This document shows positions 45,951 through 58,100 of a stretch of DNA of 64,000 bases, piece by piece (position 1 is the stretch's first letter; each line of letters starts with the position of its first letter). Position numbers and translations under genes: made by a program. The notes beneath the pieces were generated by a model. That model was not told where the DNA came from. It saw nothing but the letters and a program-made list of their open reading frames with translations, and searched no databases. Source of the stretch: Acorus gramineus (taxonomy: Eukaryota > Streptophyta > Magnoliopsida > Acorales > Acoraceae); NCBI GenBank assembly GCA_030737835.1, contig CM060847.1, forward strand, positions 20,123,727 through 20,187,726, given 5' to 3'.

Positions 45951-46612
45951 TAAGAATAGGATATGGTAATACTCATTAATATAGCTTACTTTTATCTTTG
46001 TAAATTTTATAAGTTAGTTTTGTTATAAATTTACTCACTTATTCTTCGCAAACAAATAGTTTTTTTGGGTTATTCACTCTTATTCCACCCTATTCCCCAC
46101 CTATTGCGCTATCCAAACTTGGGCTTAAATTTTGTTCGGGCATTAGGTTTACTTCTCAGCTTAATTTAGGTAGCCTTTAAAAAAAATTTAAAAATTGACT
46201 TTTCACTTAAAAATGGTTATTCAAATAGTTTTTCAGATAGGAAATTTTTGTTAGATTTCTAGAAAAATAAAGACTATTTCTTATAACTAGAATTATTTCT
46301 CTTAAAATGTTTTTTAAATTACTTTTTTAAATAAATATATTTTTGTTATAAGGAAATTATTTTTTTATAACTAAAATATGTTTTTCACTTTTAGGACGCT
46401 TATCTATCAAACTGATCAGTTTTCAAATATGGGACACAATACTGGATTTTCCTTCCCTTGTAAGAAAAGGAATTCAAAGCTTCCATTGCCATTGCTACAT
46501 GTCATTTTTTTTTTTTTGCTAGAATGGCCCCACAAGGGGCAAAAACAATACAACAGGGGCATAAGGCCCATAGCCCAGCAATACTGGGAATACTTCCCAC
46601 CAGGGGTATGCG
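45951..46612. other. AT-rich spacer
   Basis: No gene recognised. The flank around 46520-46612 joins directly to 47495 when the hAT insertion is removed. Confidence 0.4.
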
Positions 46613-47494
46613 TAGAGGTGTCAAACGGGACAGGCCGGCCCAGCACGGCCCACGGCATGGCTCGCTAAGGGCCCGTGCCGACACGGCACGGCACGACACG
46701 GGCCGTGGGCCGGCCCGTTTGGGTGGCGACGCGGGCTGGGCTTGCCCCCCCAGCCCGCGTGCCGTTTTTGGCACGGCCCGCTAGGCCCACCGTGCCGAAA
46801 CGGCACGGCCCGTTAGGCCCGCTGCACGATTTGTGCCGCGGGCCCCACCTCCACTAACGGCTAGTCCAATTAGTGATTGATAGTTTTAATAGGTGTCAAT
46901 CTAGTTGAGATGTATTAAAAACTATAGTGATCCAATTATTACTAGCCTTTTATGTTATATTAATTTTTTATATTTGTCAATGTATTTTTTTATAATTGTA
47001 TAATTTATTTTATTCATCAATGTATTATTTGTGTATTTTTTATTCATTTTATCATTTATTTAATTAATGTTCAATTGTTCATGTACTCAAGAAATTCAAT
47101 ATTCAACAAAATAAATATTTGTATTCTTAATTCCTTTTAGTTTTCAATTTTGATGAATGATTTATGTATATTTTTTTTTATTTTTAACTTAAAGGAACTA
47201 GTAAATTAAATATGAAATTAAATATTGCACTTTAAATTTTTTTTAAAAATGGGCATTTAAATGGGCCGGCCCGTTGGCCCCTCAATGGGCCGGGCCCGTT
47301 TGGCCCGCTAGGCTAGCACGGCACGGCACGGCGGCCCGCCGGGCTGGCACGGAGGGCCGTGCTGGGCCGGCCCCCTGCCGCCCGTGCCATGCCGACACGG
47401 TACGGTAACATGAAACGGGCCGTGCCATGCCGGCCCGTTAGTCTGGTTGGCTAGCGGGTCGGGCCGGTATGACATGGACCGTTTTACACCTCTA
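46613..47494. mobile_element. Non-autonomous hAT element, 882 bp, exact 8-bp target duplication
   Basis: The ends TAGAGGTGTCAAACGGG and (reverse strand) TAGAGGTGTAAAACGG are inverted. GGTATGCG flanks both sides (46605-46612 and 47495-47502). About 240 bp at each end are dense arrays of GGCCCG, CACGGC and GCCGGCCC words, while the middle (46870-47240) is very AT-rich. It has no transposase. The open frames in the GC-rich ends are compositional. Confidence 0.92.
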
Positions 47495-47610
47495 GGTATG
47501 CGGATTGAATACAGATACTTATTTAATTTAAATATTCATCGGATATCGAATACATATATTTTTCAGATACAAATTTGGATATGAATATGTCCGATCCGTA
47601 CCGCATCCTT

Positions 47611-47725
47611 GACAAGCTGGGACATTGGTATTGAGTGATGTTACCGCATGTTGTTTATAAAACTAAATATTAAGGGCACCTGATCATGGTGTTAAAAAAA
47701 GGCAATTAACATGTGTGCTGAAATT
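47611..47725 (+). repeat. Segmental repeat, copy D, left part (before the LINE-A insertion)
   Basis: It matches copy A near 31640-31755 (GGCACCTGATCATGGTGTTA, GGCAATTAACATG). It breaks after ATGTGTGCTGAAATT (47711-47725) and resumes at 63051 with ATGTATGCTGAAATT. Confidence 0.85.
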
Positions 47726-48047
47726 TGGAGAGCTCTCGAAATGTCTGCAAAAAACCAGGCCCACTTTAACTCGCAAATCACCCCTCTTTTCCATCGCTGG
47801 CTGCGGGTCGATCGAATCCCTTCAAACCCGGGATTCAGGCACCTTCAGCGGACAAAGGAAAGACCATTGAACGGGTGGAAATGATGATGTATCTCTTCCG
47901 AATGCAATGCCATCTCCACCTCCGCCAGATGGACACTCGAGCTGGATTGAAGTAGTCACGACTCACCAGAGCAGGAGGCCCTGAAATTCCGTTTGACGTT
48001 CCGCAGGTCTCCTCCAAACAATCAGATGTTCACAGGATTGCGTCTAT

Positions 48048-49350
48048 ATGCCAAATCAACAACATCTTCAAGAAAACCGCTGTAGATGGAAGCATACCTT
48101 GTATGGTAGGTTCTTGGGACCTCGCTTTCTTGTCCATTACCTTCGCCGTGGACTAGCGAGCCTTTGGCCAGCCAAATCCCCATATTTCGTGGATGATTTA
48201 GAAAATGGATTTTGCGTATTCAAATTCGCTAATGAAGATGACCTTATAGCGGTGCTGACCGGTGGTGCATGGGTCATCCAAGACCACCTTCTCAGCCTAC
48301 AGAAATGGAAGGACAATTTCGACCCATCCATGGCGCCCTTTGAAATTACACCGGTATGGGTAGCTTTCCAAATCTTCCGCTGGAGCCTGGTTGGGCAGCT
48401 GGAGCCGGGTCGGGCAGCTGGTCCGGGCCCGAGCGGGTGCTGGGCCGGGCGCAAGCGGGTGCTGGGCCGGGCGCGCGCGGGCGTGAAGCACTGGATCTCG
48501 GGACGAATTCCAGGGAGATCCGGGATGCTGTCAGTGACTGAGTCCGAGACAGGATTCCAGGAAATCCGGGTTGATCGGCGCGGATCTTGCGCTGATCACG
48601 CAACTCCGAGACGACGCGCAGGCAGACGCGGACGGTGCACGAACGGTGTGCGGGCACGGTGTGGATGGGGCGCGGGCACGGCGCGGACGGGGCGCGGGCA
48701 CAGTGCTCGACGGCGCGGCAGGGTGGCACAACAGCGCGAGGCGGTGCGGCAGGGCTGCACAGGGCGGCGCAGCAGGGTGGCACAGCAGCGGCAGGGCGGC
48801 GTGAGGCGGCGCGAGAGGGCGGCGCGGGGCGGCACAGCGGCGGCACGACGGCGGCACAACGGTGCAGATGCGGCAGATCTGTGTGGGGCAGCGACAAAGC
48901 GGCACGGGAGCGACGGACGTCGACGATCAAAGAAAAAAATTGGATTCAAGTTCTGATACTATGTTAGAATATGAAAAGAATGAATCAATCATATTATTAG
49001 GATTTGTATCCTATATTTATAGTACAAAAAGGGAAATAAGGAAAAGACTAATCTACCCTTAACCCTAACATATATATACATTTAACAATGGCATTACCTT
49101 TACTAAGATCGCGGCATTCGTGGACACACCGATCAGAGTGGAAACTACGCTGGAGGAAATCAGCCGATGCCGCTATGCCCGAGCCTTGGTTGAGGTCGAT
49201 TTGCGGGCACCGCTGTGTCCAGGAGTCTGGATTGGGGAGGAACAAAGATGGCAGCGTTTTGCATATGAACTTATTCCACGTATTTACCAAAATTGTGGAC
49301 GTATATCCCATGTTACGGATGGACGGGGTCGGCCTCCGAATTGATATGTA
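48048..49350 (+). pseudogene. LINE-A ORF1 (DUF4283), split
   Basis: The left part encodes the DUF4283 domain (LRRGLASLWPAKSPYFVDDL, FKFANEDDLIAVLTGGAWV, HLLSLQKWKDNFDPS). It shifts frame near 48360 (FPNLPLE) and is cut by GC-rich DNA from about 48380. Homology resumes near 49094 with FVDTPIRVETTLEEISRCRY and RFAYELIPRIYQNCGRISH, the beginning of a zinc knuckle. A further ORF1-like piece (HWHTVPPRRRPLSIRL) lies at 49751-49799. Confidence 0.75.
48380..49090 (-). mobile_element. GC-rich insertion with a 109-bp TRIM-like LTR and PBS
   Basis: On the minus strand an LTR-like unit starts TGTTAGGGTTAAGGGTAG at 49070, contains ACTATAAATATAGG and ends CTAACA at 48962. A primer-site-like TAGTATCAGAAC follows directly. 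The next 580 bp are extremely GC-rich, with imperfect GCGGGCACGG / GGCGGCACAGC repeats. No second LTR was found, so the element is incomplete or chimeric. Confidence 0.55.
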
Positions 49351-50403
49351 ATCCCCTCTGGCGTGTGATTTTTTGGCCATCCGACGAAAAGCCAGGTTGG
49401 TTTATGTAGTTTTTCCTTTTAAGTTTTATTTATATCGGAAAGGTGGGTGTCCAGGTGTTTGGTGATGTTGTTAGGGGGTCACACGTGCTGATTTCTATCA
49501 GCACTGCTTGCATTTCACCCCCTCTTTTCATTTTATCCATCCCTTCTCTCCTTTGTCTCTTTTGCGAGGCTTCAAACTAACTGTAACTTTGTTTGGATTA
49601 TAAAAAGTCTACCGTTTTCTAAAAAAAATAAAATTTACCCGGACTCTACCATGAAAATTCAAAATGAACCTACATTGTCATCAACAGTCAAAGACAATTT
49701 TAAGGGGATAGTGGAACCCATGTCTACAACAGGGGAGACAACATTAATAGAGGAACATTGGCATACTGTTCCTCCTCGTCGTCGACCACTGTCAATCAGA
49801 CTAAACCCAGGCCAACAGGAGAATATTAAAACCCAAAACTCCCCAAATGGGAATTCTAATATGCCGGCAAAGTCTTCCGAGAGAAGGTCAAAGGATACAC
49901 CATCTATTGCAGGGAAAACCTCAGACAAATCCACAGAGTCTGTTAAACCTGTGCCCTCCACAGGCTCAGTCATAGTGACACAAGGCCCAATGTCACTACG
50001 ATAGGAGAATACTCACACATCGACACCAGGTAGATGGTTTACCCAGTGACCTTGCTCGTCTCCTATTGTGCAACCGACACATATGTTTGACAATAGTAAT
50101 TCATTGTCTGAAGACATGAATGCTACAATGAATAAGGGGAAGTGTTTTTGCTTCCATCCCCTTCAATTGATGCCCAGAACAATACCAAAGGAACGAAAAG
50201 GCCGACACCACTTCCCCTTCCTCAGCCTAAAACCCAGACAGGGGAGCAATGATGGTGGTGGAACTAGCCATGGACAGAGCACCCAAGAAACGTGGCATTG
50301 AGTCCATAGGACCACATCAAAACTCCAAAAAAAGGTTCCAAACCTACTCAAACCCAGACCAAAATAGAGTATCAGCTCTCTTCAATCGTTCATGGGTTCA
50401 GAG

Positions 50404-50789
50404 TGTTATATATTGTGGAGCCTGATGATGTGCGCAGAGGATTGTTGGCGCTACGCAGGGTCGGACGGGGGTCGAGCTGCCCGGTCAGCTCGCGGGGTCT
50501 GGGGGCAGCGCCCCGAGAAATTTTTTTTTTGGGTGTCTTTCGTGTATTGACTTTTTTGCCCTTAATGAGATGTCAGTATAAAAGGGTATCTCATATTTTT
50601 CATTAGGCTCTAGGGTTTTTATCTTCGGTGTGACCATTGTAAAAACTTCTCATTGATAGTGGATTGATCTCTGGTGTACTCCGTGGACGTAGGCAAGATT
50701 TGTCGAACCACGTAAATTTTTTGTATTTTTGCTTCGATTTGTTTTTTTTTTTTTTTATTAATTGCATCCCAAGATCCGAAATCGTAACA
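50404..50789 (+). mobile_element. Solo LTR (Copia-like), 386 bp, inside LINE-A
   Basis: The unit starts TGTTATATATTGTGGAGCC and ends CCGAAATCGTAACA. It has CTCTGGTGTACTCCGTGGAC and ACCACGTAAATTTTTTG, as in U5 regions of plant Copia LTRs, and a TATA-like AGTATAAAAGG. The flanks are CAGAG (50399-50403) and TAGAG (50790-50794), a 5-bp target duplication with one mismatch. Confidence 0.8.
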
Positions 50790-50899
50790 TAGAGTACTTT
50801 GGGTGAGAATGCTATCCATAATCAAATTATGGAATGTGACACATATGACCAACCCAAGGACCAAGTTAGTCATGGTCCTCACTCTTCTGCATAATAGTA

Positions 50900-53085
50900 T
50901 CTATGAAAATAGTTTTTAGAATTGTCGAGGTCTTCGAAATAAAGCGTAAAGACCCATTATAAATATTTTTTGAGGTCCTATGGCCTCGACGTTCTGTTTC
51001 TTTTAGAAACATATGTACAAATGTCAGGATTGAAAGATTTTGAATGATGGCTGGGAAAGCAATATAAATGTACAGGTATACCAGGTACGGAACACGTCGG
51101 GGGCATTATCGCTTCCTGGAGATCAAGTTTCCAAAATATATCATTTTGTGTTGGAGAGGGCCAAGCACTCTATTTGATTGTTCAATCAGAAGAGCAGCAC
51201 CCATGGGTGCTTACACGGGTATATGCAAATCCTGATTCAGGGGTACGTGGAAGGCTATGGAAAGAAACATCTGAAGTCCTCTTGGAAGGTCTTCCCATGT
51301 TACTAGTTGGTGACTTTAACACCCTATTGGAGGCTACGGACAAAAAAGGAAGACAACCTTTTCACTGTACCGGCTGCAGTTAAACAATTCCGGGAGTGGG
51401 TTATCCACCATTAGAAGACATTGTAGCTCAAACTTGGAAGTCCAACACCAGTGCTTCACCCACAGGGAGGATTCATAAAAAAATGTGTATCCTCCAACAG
51501 AGACGAAGGTAATGGAACAAAAATTGGGTGGGGAATATATCTCAACGTGTCGAAAGGGATCATAAAGAGCTTCAACAGATAATGTGCTGGGATCAACTGT
51601 GGCTCTTGGATAATGAGGGCCAAATTCGTCTTCAAGCAGCCTCCAACCAATTAATGGCGCATGAGCATCATTTGGAACTGTTCTGGGCACAGCGTGGTCG
51701 TAATGAGTGGATCCATCATAGTGACCGAAATACTCCCTTTTTTCAGGTGTCGATTCATCGATGCAGGGCTCGAAATAGAATTACATCATTATGCACAATG
51801 GAAGGTAATGAATTGACTGAACAAGAGGATATTAGGCACTATATTCAGGAACACTGCTGTGAACATTGGAAATCAAGAGGGGTAGTGAATCAAATCCCTT
51901 CGGAGGTGTATCAATGTAGACACACAGGAAATGACTGAGAAACTTATACAGCCGTTCTCAGAAAAGGAGATAGAAGAAGTGGTTGTATCATTGCCGAATC
52001 GTAAAGCAGATGGTTATCAAAGCGAAATCTACAAAAACTTCTGGCCAACTATGAAGGCAGATATGGTGAAAGCCCTTAATCACTTCTCCAACTCTGCTAG
52101 TTTACCAAGATCATAGGGGTCTACTTATATTGTTCTAATACCAAAATCAGCCCAACCTTGACGCTTAAATGATTTCAGGCCTATAAGTATTTGTGGTACA
52201 AAATACAAAATGATTGCCAAGTTGCTTGTACAGAGAATGAAAGAGGTGCTTCTGCATACTATCAGAAATGAACAGGCGGCCTTTGTGCAAGGACGATCTA
52301 TCCATGTACATACGCTGCCAGTTCAAGATATTTTACACTCCCTTAAACACAGGAAGGGGAAATCAGCTTTTATGGCCATCAAGATGGATCTACAGAGCGC
52401 ATACGACTCTGTGGAATGGGAGAGTTATAACGGTGATGCACCTTTTGGGGTTTCCACCACTTTGGATCCAATGGGTCCTTGAATCCATGACCAAAGTATG
52501 CATGCCAGTGCTTGTTAATGGAAGTCCGACGCCATGGTTTAACATTGAAAGAGGGCTAAGCCCACTATCTCCTTACCTGTTCCTATTAGTGGTAGAGGTA
52601 GTGTCGGGCCTACTACAAAAGGAAAGGGACATAGGTCAGTTTATTGGTTATCAGGCATATGCACAATTAAATGGTAATACCATACCCCAGCTTTAACACA
52701 TACTTTATTTGCGGACGATTTGCTTATAATAAGCACTGCTACACTGGAACAGGGACAAATAATACGGCGGATAATGTCTCATGTTTAGGAATTCACTGGA
52801 TTAGTAGTTAATCCACAAAAAAGTTCAGTCGTTTCTTCCCCTTTGGTTCATCATCGGGTCCGGAGATGGATCACAAGGATACTGAAGATACGAAGGTTTG
52901 AAAGCTCATGGTGTTACCTTGGGATCTATATCTAGGAGAACAGAACTTATACAAACAATCGAAAGAGCATCCTTCAAGTCGATGCGAGACTCCAACCAGG
53001 GCGGGCAAAATATTTAACACTAGCTGGTCAGATGGTGCTTATCTAGTATGTTCTTCAAGCTATCCGGTAGGTTCTTCAACCTACC
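50900..53085 (+). pseudogene. LINE-A ORF2: endonuclease and reverse transcriptase
   Basis: An APE-type endonuclease relic includes EEQHPWVLTRVYANPDSG and MLLVGDFNTLLEATDKKG; its C-terminal third is deleted near 51383. The linker carries RGRNEWIHHSDRNTPFFQ. The reverse transcriptase follows with KADGYQSEIYKNFWP, NDFRPISICGTKYKMIAKLL, AIKMDLQSAYDSVEWE, GLSPLSPYLFLLVVE and an intact FADD box at 52708-52719. Several stops and shifts interrupt it (for example 52114, 52160 and around 52430). It stops at about 53085 where LINE-B begins and resumes at 61421. Confidence 0.85.
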
Positions 53086-53151
53086 ACCCGTGACTCACCT
53101 ACCACCACCCTCAGCGGCCTTTCTTTCCGCCTTCCGGCGGCCACTCCGGCT

Positions 53152-55110
53152 ATGCCGGATAAGCCGTTCAGGAAGGAGGGATCACTACCCTCTTCCCCTC
53201 CTCTCCTCCATATCCCAGGATCTGGTCCCCCCCTTCCATTCCCTCTGCACCTCCTCAATCCTCCTTTGGTTTCTCTTCCCCTTGCTCTGGCCCTATCCGG
53301 GGTGATCTCCTCTCACACCCCCTCGAAGTATTTTTCCCCTACATCAATTCAGAATGGTACTGTGGCTTCTGCTCTGTCACCTCTTGATAATGGTGCTAAG
53401 GTTGATACAGCTGTTGGAGCTCCCTCCTCCTCTGTGGCTACTCAACTAGGTGAATCAACAAAGGTGTCTTCCACTGATGTATGTGTGCCCAGGTCTCCCT
53501 CTGCTATTGTGGCTTCTATTCCTCCTTCAAGTAAAGGTATTCTTCCTACTCCCCTTGTCAAAAGAAAGGACGTGGAGACAGCTAAGGTCCCAAAATCTGG
53601 ACTGATTTTGGCTCCTAGACCTAAACAAAACAGAGTAAATGTTCCTAGCCCCGAAGTTAATGTTGTCTCAAAGGACTGGGCTAGTTTATTTTCCACATCA
53701 GCCACCAAGCAACATCAAACTGGTATGGAGTTCTTTCCACCTGAAAAGGATTGCTCACAAAAGTTTGTTGTCTTAGAAGAAGAGGAAGTTAAGGAAGCTG
53801 AAGAAGCTTGGGGATTCATCTTGGTGGGCTATGTCTGGGGAAAATCTCCAGTGTATACTCCTTTTCTACAATTTATAAAGAAGTTGTGCAAATCAAAAGC
53901 TGAGATCAAATTGAGCTTGCAAGGAAATGGTTTCTTCATGGTCACTTTTGATTTGGAGGAAAATCTTATCCGTGTGCTTGAAGGTGGCCCTTGGTCTATG
54001 GACAATTGCCCCTTTGTTATTCAAAAATGGAATCGGAACACAAGAATGGAGTTCGAAAGACTCAAATCTATTCCCTTATGGATCAAATTCCCTAGTCTTC
54101 CCCTCCATTTTTGGTCTCGTACCTATATTGGGAAAATAGCAAGCTTGATAGGTACACCACTCTATATGGACACACCAACTGCAACTCGTTCTCGTACTAC
54201 CTTAGCTAGGGTGTGTGTTGAATTTGTAGCGGGAGAGGAGCTGCCGGATGAGGTTTTCGTCCAAATTTGAAATGGTGATCGAAAAGTGGTTAAAGTTACT
54301 TATTATTGGAAGCCGGAAGCATGTAAACATTGCAACACTTTTGGACATCATGAGGCCATTTGTTGCAAAAAGGCCCGTGTCCCCTTGACTTTCTCCACAA
54401 GTACACTTTCAAAGGACAGTCCGGAGGGGGCCCCTGAAGAGATTCTCTTTGAGGAAGTTCGACGTACCAAAGGCAACAAGGATGGAAATTCTACACCCCA
54501 AGAAGTGGGTACCTTAGTCTCACAACCTGATCAGGTTACAAAGGCTCAAGTATTTTCTCAATCTGGAGAGGCAGCAATGCTTTCCTTGCAAACTAATCAA
54601 GCAGGAAAATATCAGTCGGGTCAGGCAGCATTATCTCAGTCTGAACAGGCAGCACATCTTCAGGCAGAAGCCTCACAATCTGAGCATCAAGCAGAAAAAT
54701 CTCAGTTGGGTCAGGTAGCACGATCTCAGTCTGAACAAGCAGTAATTCCTCATGTAATATCCTTTCCAGCTGGGCAGCCCTCCTCTGAATCTGATGTAGA
54801 AATTCAAGCTCATTTTTCTCAGAAGTCTACCACTCCGGTGGTAAAGGCTAATGCCAATCAAGGTAGTCAGCCACTTCAAATGCAAACACCACTTGCTGGG
54901 AATAACCCCAATGATCCTATCTTGCAAGTGGTTCTTCATCCAGAATTTATAAATAAAGCTCCTGCAGGAAAACAAAAAAGGGTAAAAAAATCTGCTGCTA
55001 AAGGGGAGCATTTAGAAGGCAAGCATTCTTTGCCTTCTAATCCAGAAACAAAGAAAAATAAAAAGAAGAAACATGGTCCCCTCTCTGGACCTTCTAAGGC
55101 TGAAGCCTAG
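53152..55110 (+). pseudogene. LINE-B ORF1 protein (DUF4283 plus CCHC zinc knuckle), one internal stop
   Basis: The frame runs from ATG 53152 through a Pro/Ser-rich N-terminus and a DUF4283 domain (LVGYVWGKSPVYTPFLQF, LEGGPWSMDNCPFVIQKW, LKSIPLWIKFPSLPLHFW). A TGA lies at 54268-54270. The same frame continues with VVKVTYYWKPEACKHC and the zinc knuckle CKHCNTFGHHEAIC (CX2CX4HX4C). A Gln/Ser-rich repetitive stretch (SQSEQAAHLQ-type units, 54560-54740) and a Lys-rich tail ending at TAG 55110 follow. ORF1 proteins of this type bind LINE RNA. The single nonsense codon is the only visible defect. Confidence 0.85.
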
Positions 55111-58100
55111 ATGCATTTACTCTATCCAATCCAATTTTGTTTTATGGATTGTGTTTTTTGGAACATCCGAGGGATCAATAGCAAGGAGAAACAGATGGAT
55201 GTAAAAAACTTTTTGCAGAAAATTTCTTATCCTCTTATAGCTTTGGTAGAAACAAAAGTGGAGGACCACAATGCTTTCAAGGTTAGTAGGAGGATTCTTC
55301 CTCATTACAAGCTACTTAATCCAATTGCTAGAGGTTGTATTTGGCTATTATGGAACAGCTCATTGGTGAACGTGGAGCTTCTATCATTTTCTAATTAGTA
55401 TATTCACTGCAAGATCATCCCTGCCGACAGGGACGCCCCAAGCTATTTTATAACAGTGATCTATGCATCAAATTCCTCTAGTGAACGGAACTCTCTCTGG
55501 GGTGATCTAGAAATCCTGGCAGGTTCTGCTAACTTGTCCAAATGGATGGTTGGGGGGGATTTTAATGAGGTTCGTTATGCCCTTGAAAAATTGGGAGGTC
55601 ATCCTCCTCACACTCGAAGGCTTTCCAGGTTTAATAATTGTATTGAAGCTGGTCATCTCCAGGATCTATGGGGCAGTGGCAGTTCATTTTCTTGGTGTAA
55701 TAATCAGGATGCAAGGATTGCTTGTAAATTGGATCGGGTCTTGGTCAACCTTCAATGGATGTTGGAGCACACTGATAGTTTCTATCATGCTCTCCCTCCT
55801 GGGCTTTCTGATCATGCGGTTCTCCAAGTCACAGTATGTCCAGCATTTCCCTCGGGGCCCTGACCTTTCAAATACATCTCTGCATGGGAAGCTCATCCTC
55901 AGTTTGAGCAGGTCATCAGACACACTTGGGATAGAAGCTTCAATGGTTCCCCAATGTTTGTACTAGTAAAAAAGCTGCAGTATTTAAAAAGTGTTCTTAA
56001 GGCATGGAATAGGGACTCTTTTGGGAATATCAATGACCTTCTTTTCACCTGCAGGAAAAGGCTGGAAAGAGCCTAGGAGGCCTCCCTCTCTGACCCATTA
56101 AATGTTGTGCTTATTCAGCAGGAATTTGAAGCTAAGGAGGAATATCTTCATATCTTAAAAAGGGATGAAAGTCTTCTAAGACAAAAGTCTAGGCAGTTAT
56201 GGCTTCTTGAGGGAGACAAAAACTCTAAATTTTTCTATTCCTCATTAAAAGCCAAGGCAGCGAGCAACACCATTCGCAAAGTAAAACTGGAGGATGGGTC
56301 TTTCTCCAATGATCCAGATTTGATTAAGGCACATGCAAAAGAGTATTTTTTCTCACTCTTAAACAAGGAAAGTACTGACCCGATTCCTGTTCTTCAGTCA
56401 TCTGTGAGACTTTCGATTGATGATTGTCAGACTCTTTGTGAACCAATCATGGAACAAGAAATAAAAGAGGCTCTTTTTTTTGCTAAATCCCTTGGTAGCC
56501 CGGGGCCTGATGGTTTTCCTGCAAGTTTCATCCAACATTTCTGGGATGTGGTAAAAAAAGTCTTCATCAAAGCTATTGGTTATTTCTTCCAATCCGGGTA
56601 TCTTCTACGCCAATTGAATCATTCTTTTATATCTCTCATCCTGAAGACAAAACATGCAGATTGTTTTGAACACTTTAGACCCATATCACTTTGTAACACG
56701 CTGTACAAGACAATTACAACGATATTTGCAGTTCGGCTTCAAAGTGTACTACCTAAACTAATCCTCCCACATCAATAATCAGCTTTTGTGAAAGGAAGGA
56801 ATATTGTCCATAGTACTATGTTAGCGCATGAACTGGTTCGGTACATGAATTCTTCTTCCCCAAAAGGACGTGCATGTATCAAAGTAGACTTACGCAAGGC
56901 CTTTGACAACGTAAGATGAGACTTTTTAAAGGAAGTCTTAAGGAGTCTTAACTTTCCGGCCTCTTGGATTCATTTGATTCTTTAGTGTGTTCAGACAGCC
57001 TCATTCTCAGCCTTGGTTAATGGTTCTCCGGTTGGTTTCTTCCAATCCAAATGTGGCTTGCGGCAGGGAGATCCCCTATCTCCTCTTCTATTTGTACTTG
57101 TCATGAATGCCCTTTCCTATTCCATTGAAACATCGGTGCAGGAAAACAAGTTGGGGCGATTCATCAAGTCTTCCAACAACATTTCTCACCTAATATTTGC
57201 AGATAACCTTATTATATTCACGGACTGCTCATTATCATCAGCAATGGAACTTCAATCTCTGCTTTCATCCTTCTCAAAGGCTTCAGGGCTCCATCTTAAC
57301 TCTGAGAAAAGCCAACTATTTTGTACTTCAAACTCGGAAGCACTGGTTGAAGGCTTGGGAATTCCTCTCTGCATTCTCCCAGTTCATCATCTTGGGCTCC
57401 CATTGCAATCAAGCTCTCTCTCCAACACTTCATGCCTTCCATTGATTGACAAGATGAGAAAGAGGCTTCAGTCCTGGACTGGTTTATATCTTGCAAAAGC
57501 TGGAAGGTTGGAACTTCTGCACTCTGTATTGTTAAGCCTCAGTTATTACTGGACTTCTGGATTCGCATTGCCTAAAAAAACCATTAAAACCATGGAAAAA
57601 ATCTGTCGAAATTTTCTATGGGCTGGAGAGGAAGGCAAGAAAAAAATAAATGCAATCTCTTGGGCAGATGTTTGTCTTCCCAAGGAAGAAGGAGGACTTG
57701 GCCTCTAAAGGATTGGGGAGTGGAACAAGGCTATAATGGGGACTAGACTTTGGGAGATAGCTTCCAATCATTGCTCACTTTGGGCATCGTGGATGAATGC
57801 CAGGTATTGCAGAGGAACCTCAGTGTCGCAATGCTAAATTCCCATCCTCTGGATCAGCTTCCCATCCTCTGGATCAGCTCTATGGCAAAAGATTCTAAAA
57901 TCTACTGAGTGGATTCGTGAACAACTACAATTTTTAATCTTTGAGGGAAAATCTATCAAGCTTTGGGATGACCCATGGCTAAATGGGTTTGGTCTTAAGC
58001 ACCATTTCAACAACCAGACTCTTCTTCTTTTGGGTCTTCCAGATGAGACAACAGTTGATTGTCTTATAACAAATGGCAAATGGCACAAACCGGGGAGGTG

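Noticed and set aside
46416..46857. Overlapping GC-rich frames
   Set aside because: They lie in the terminal arrays of the non-autonomous hAT element and have no protein features.
48346..48967. Several overlapping Ala/Pro/Arg-rich frames of 60-300 codons
   Set aside because: High GC content removes stop codons in all frames. The repeats are DNA-level and no domain is present apart from the DUF4283 part before 48380.
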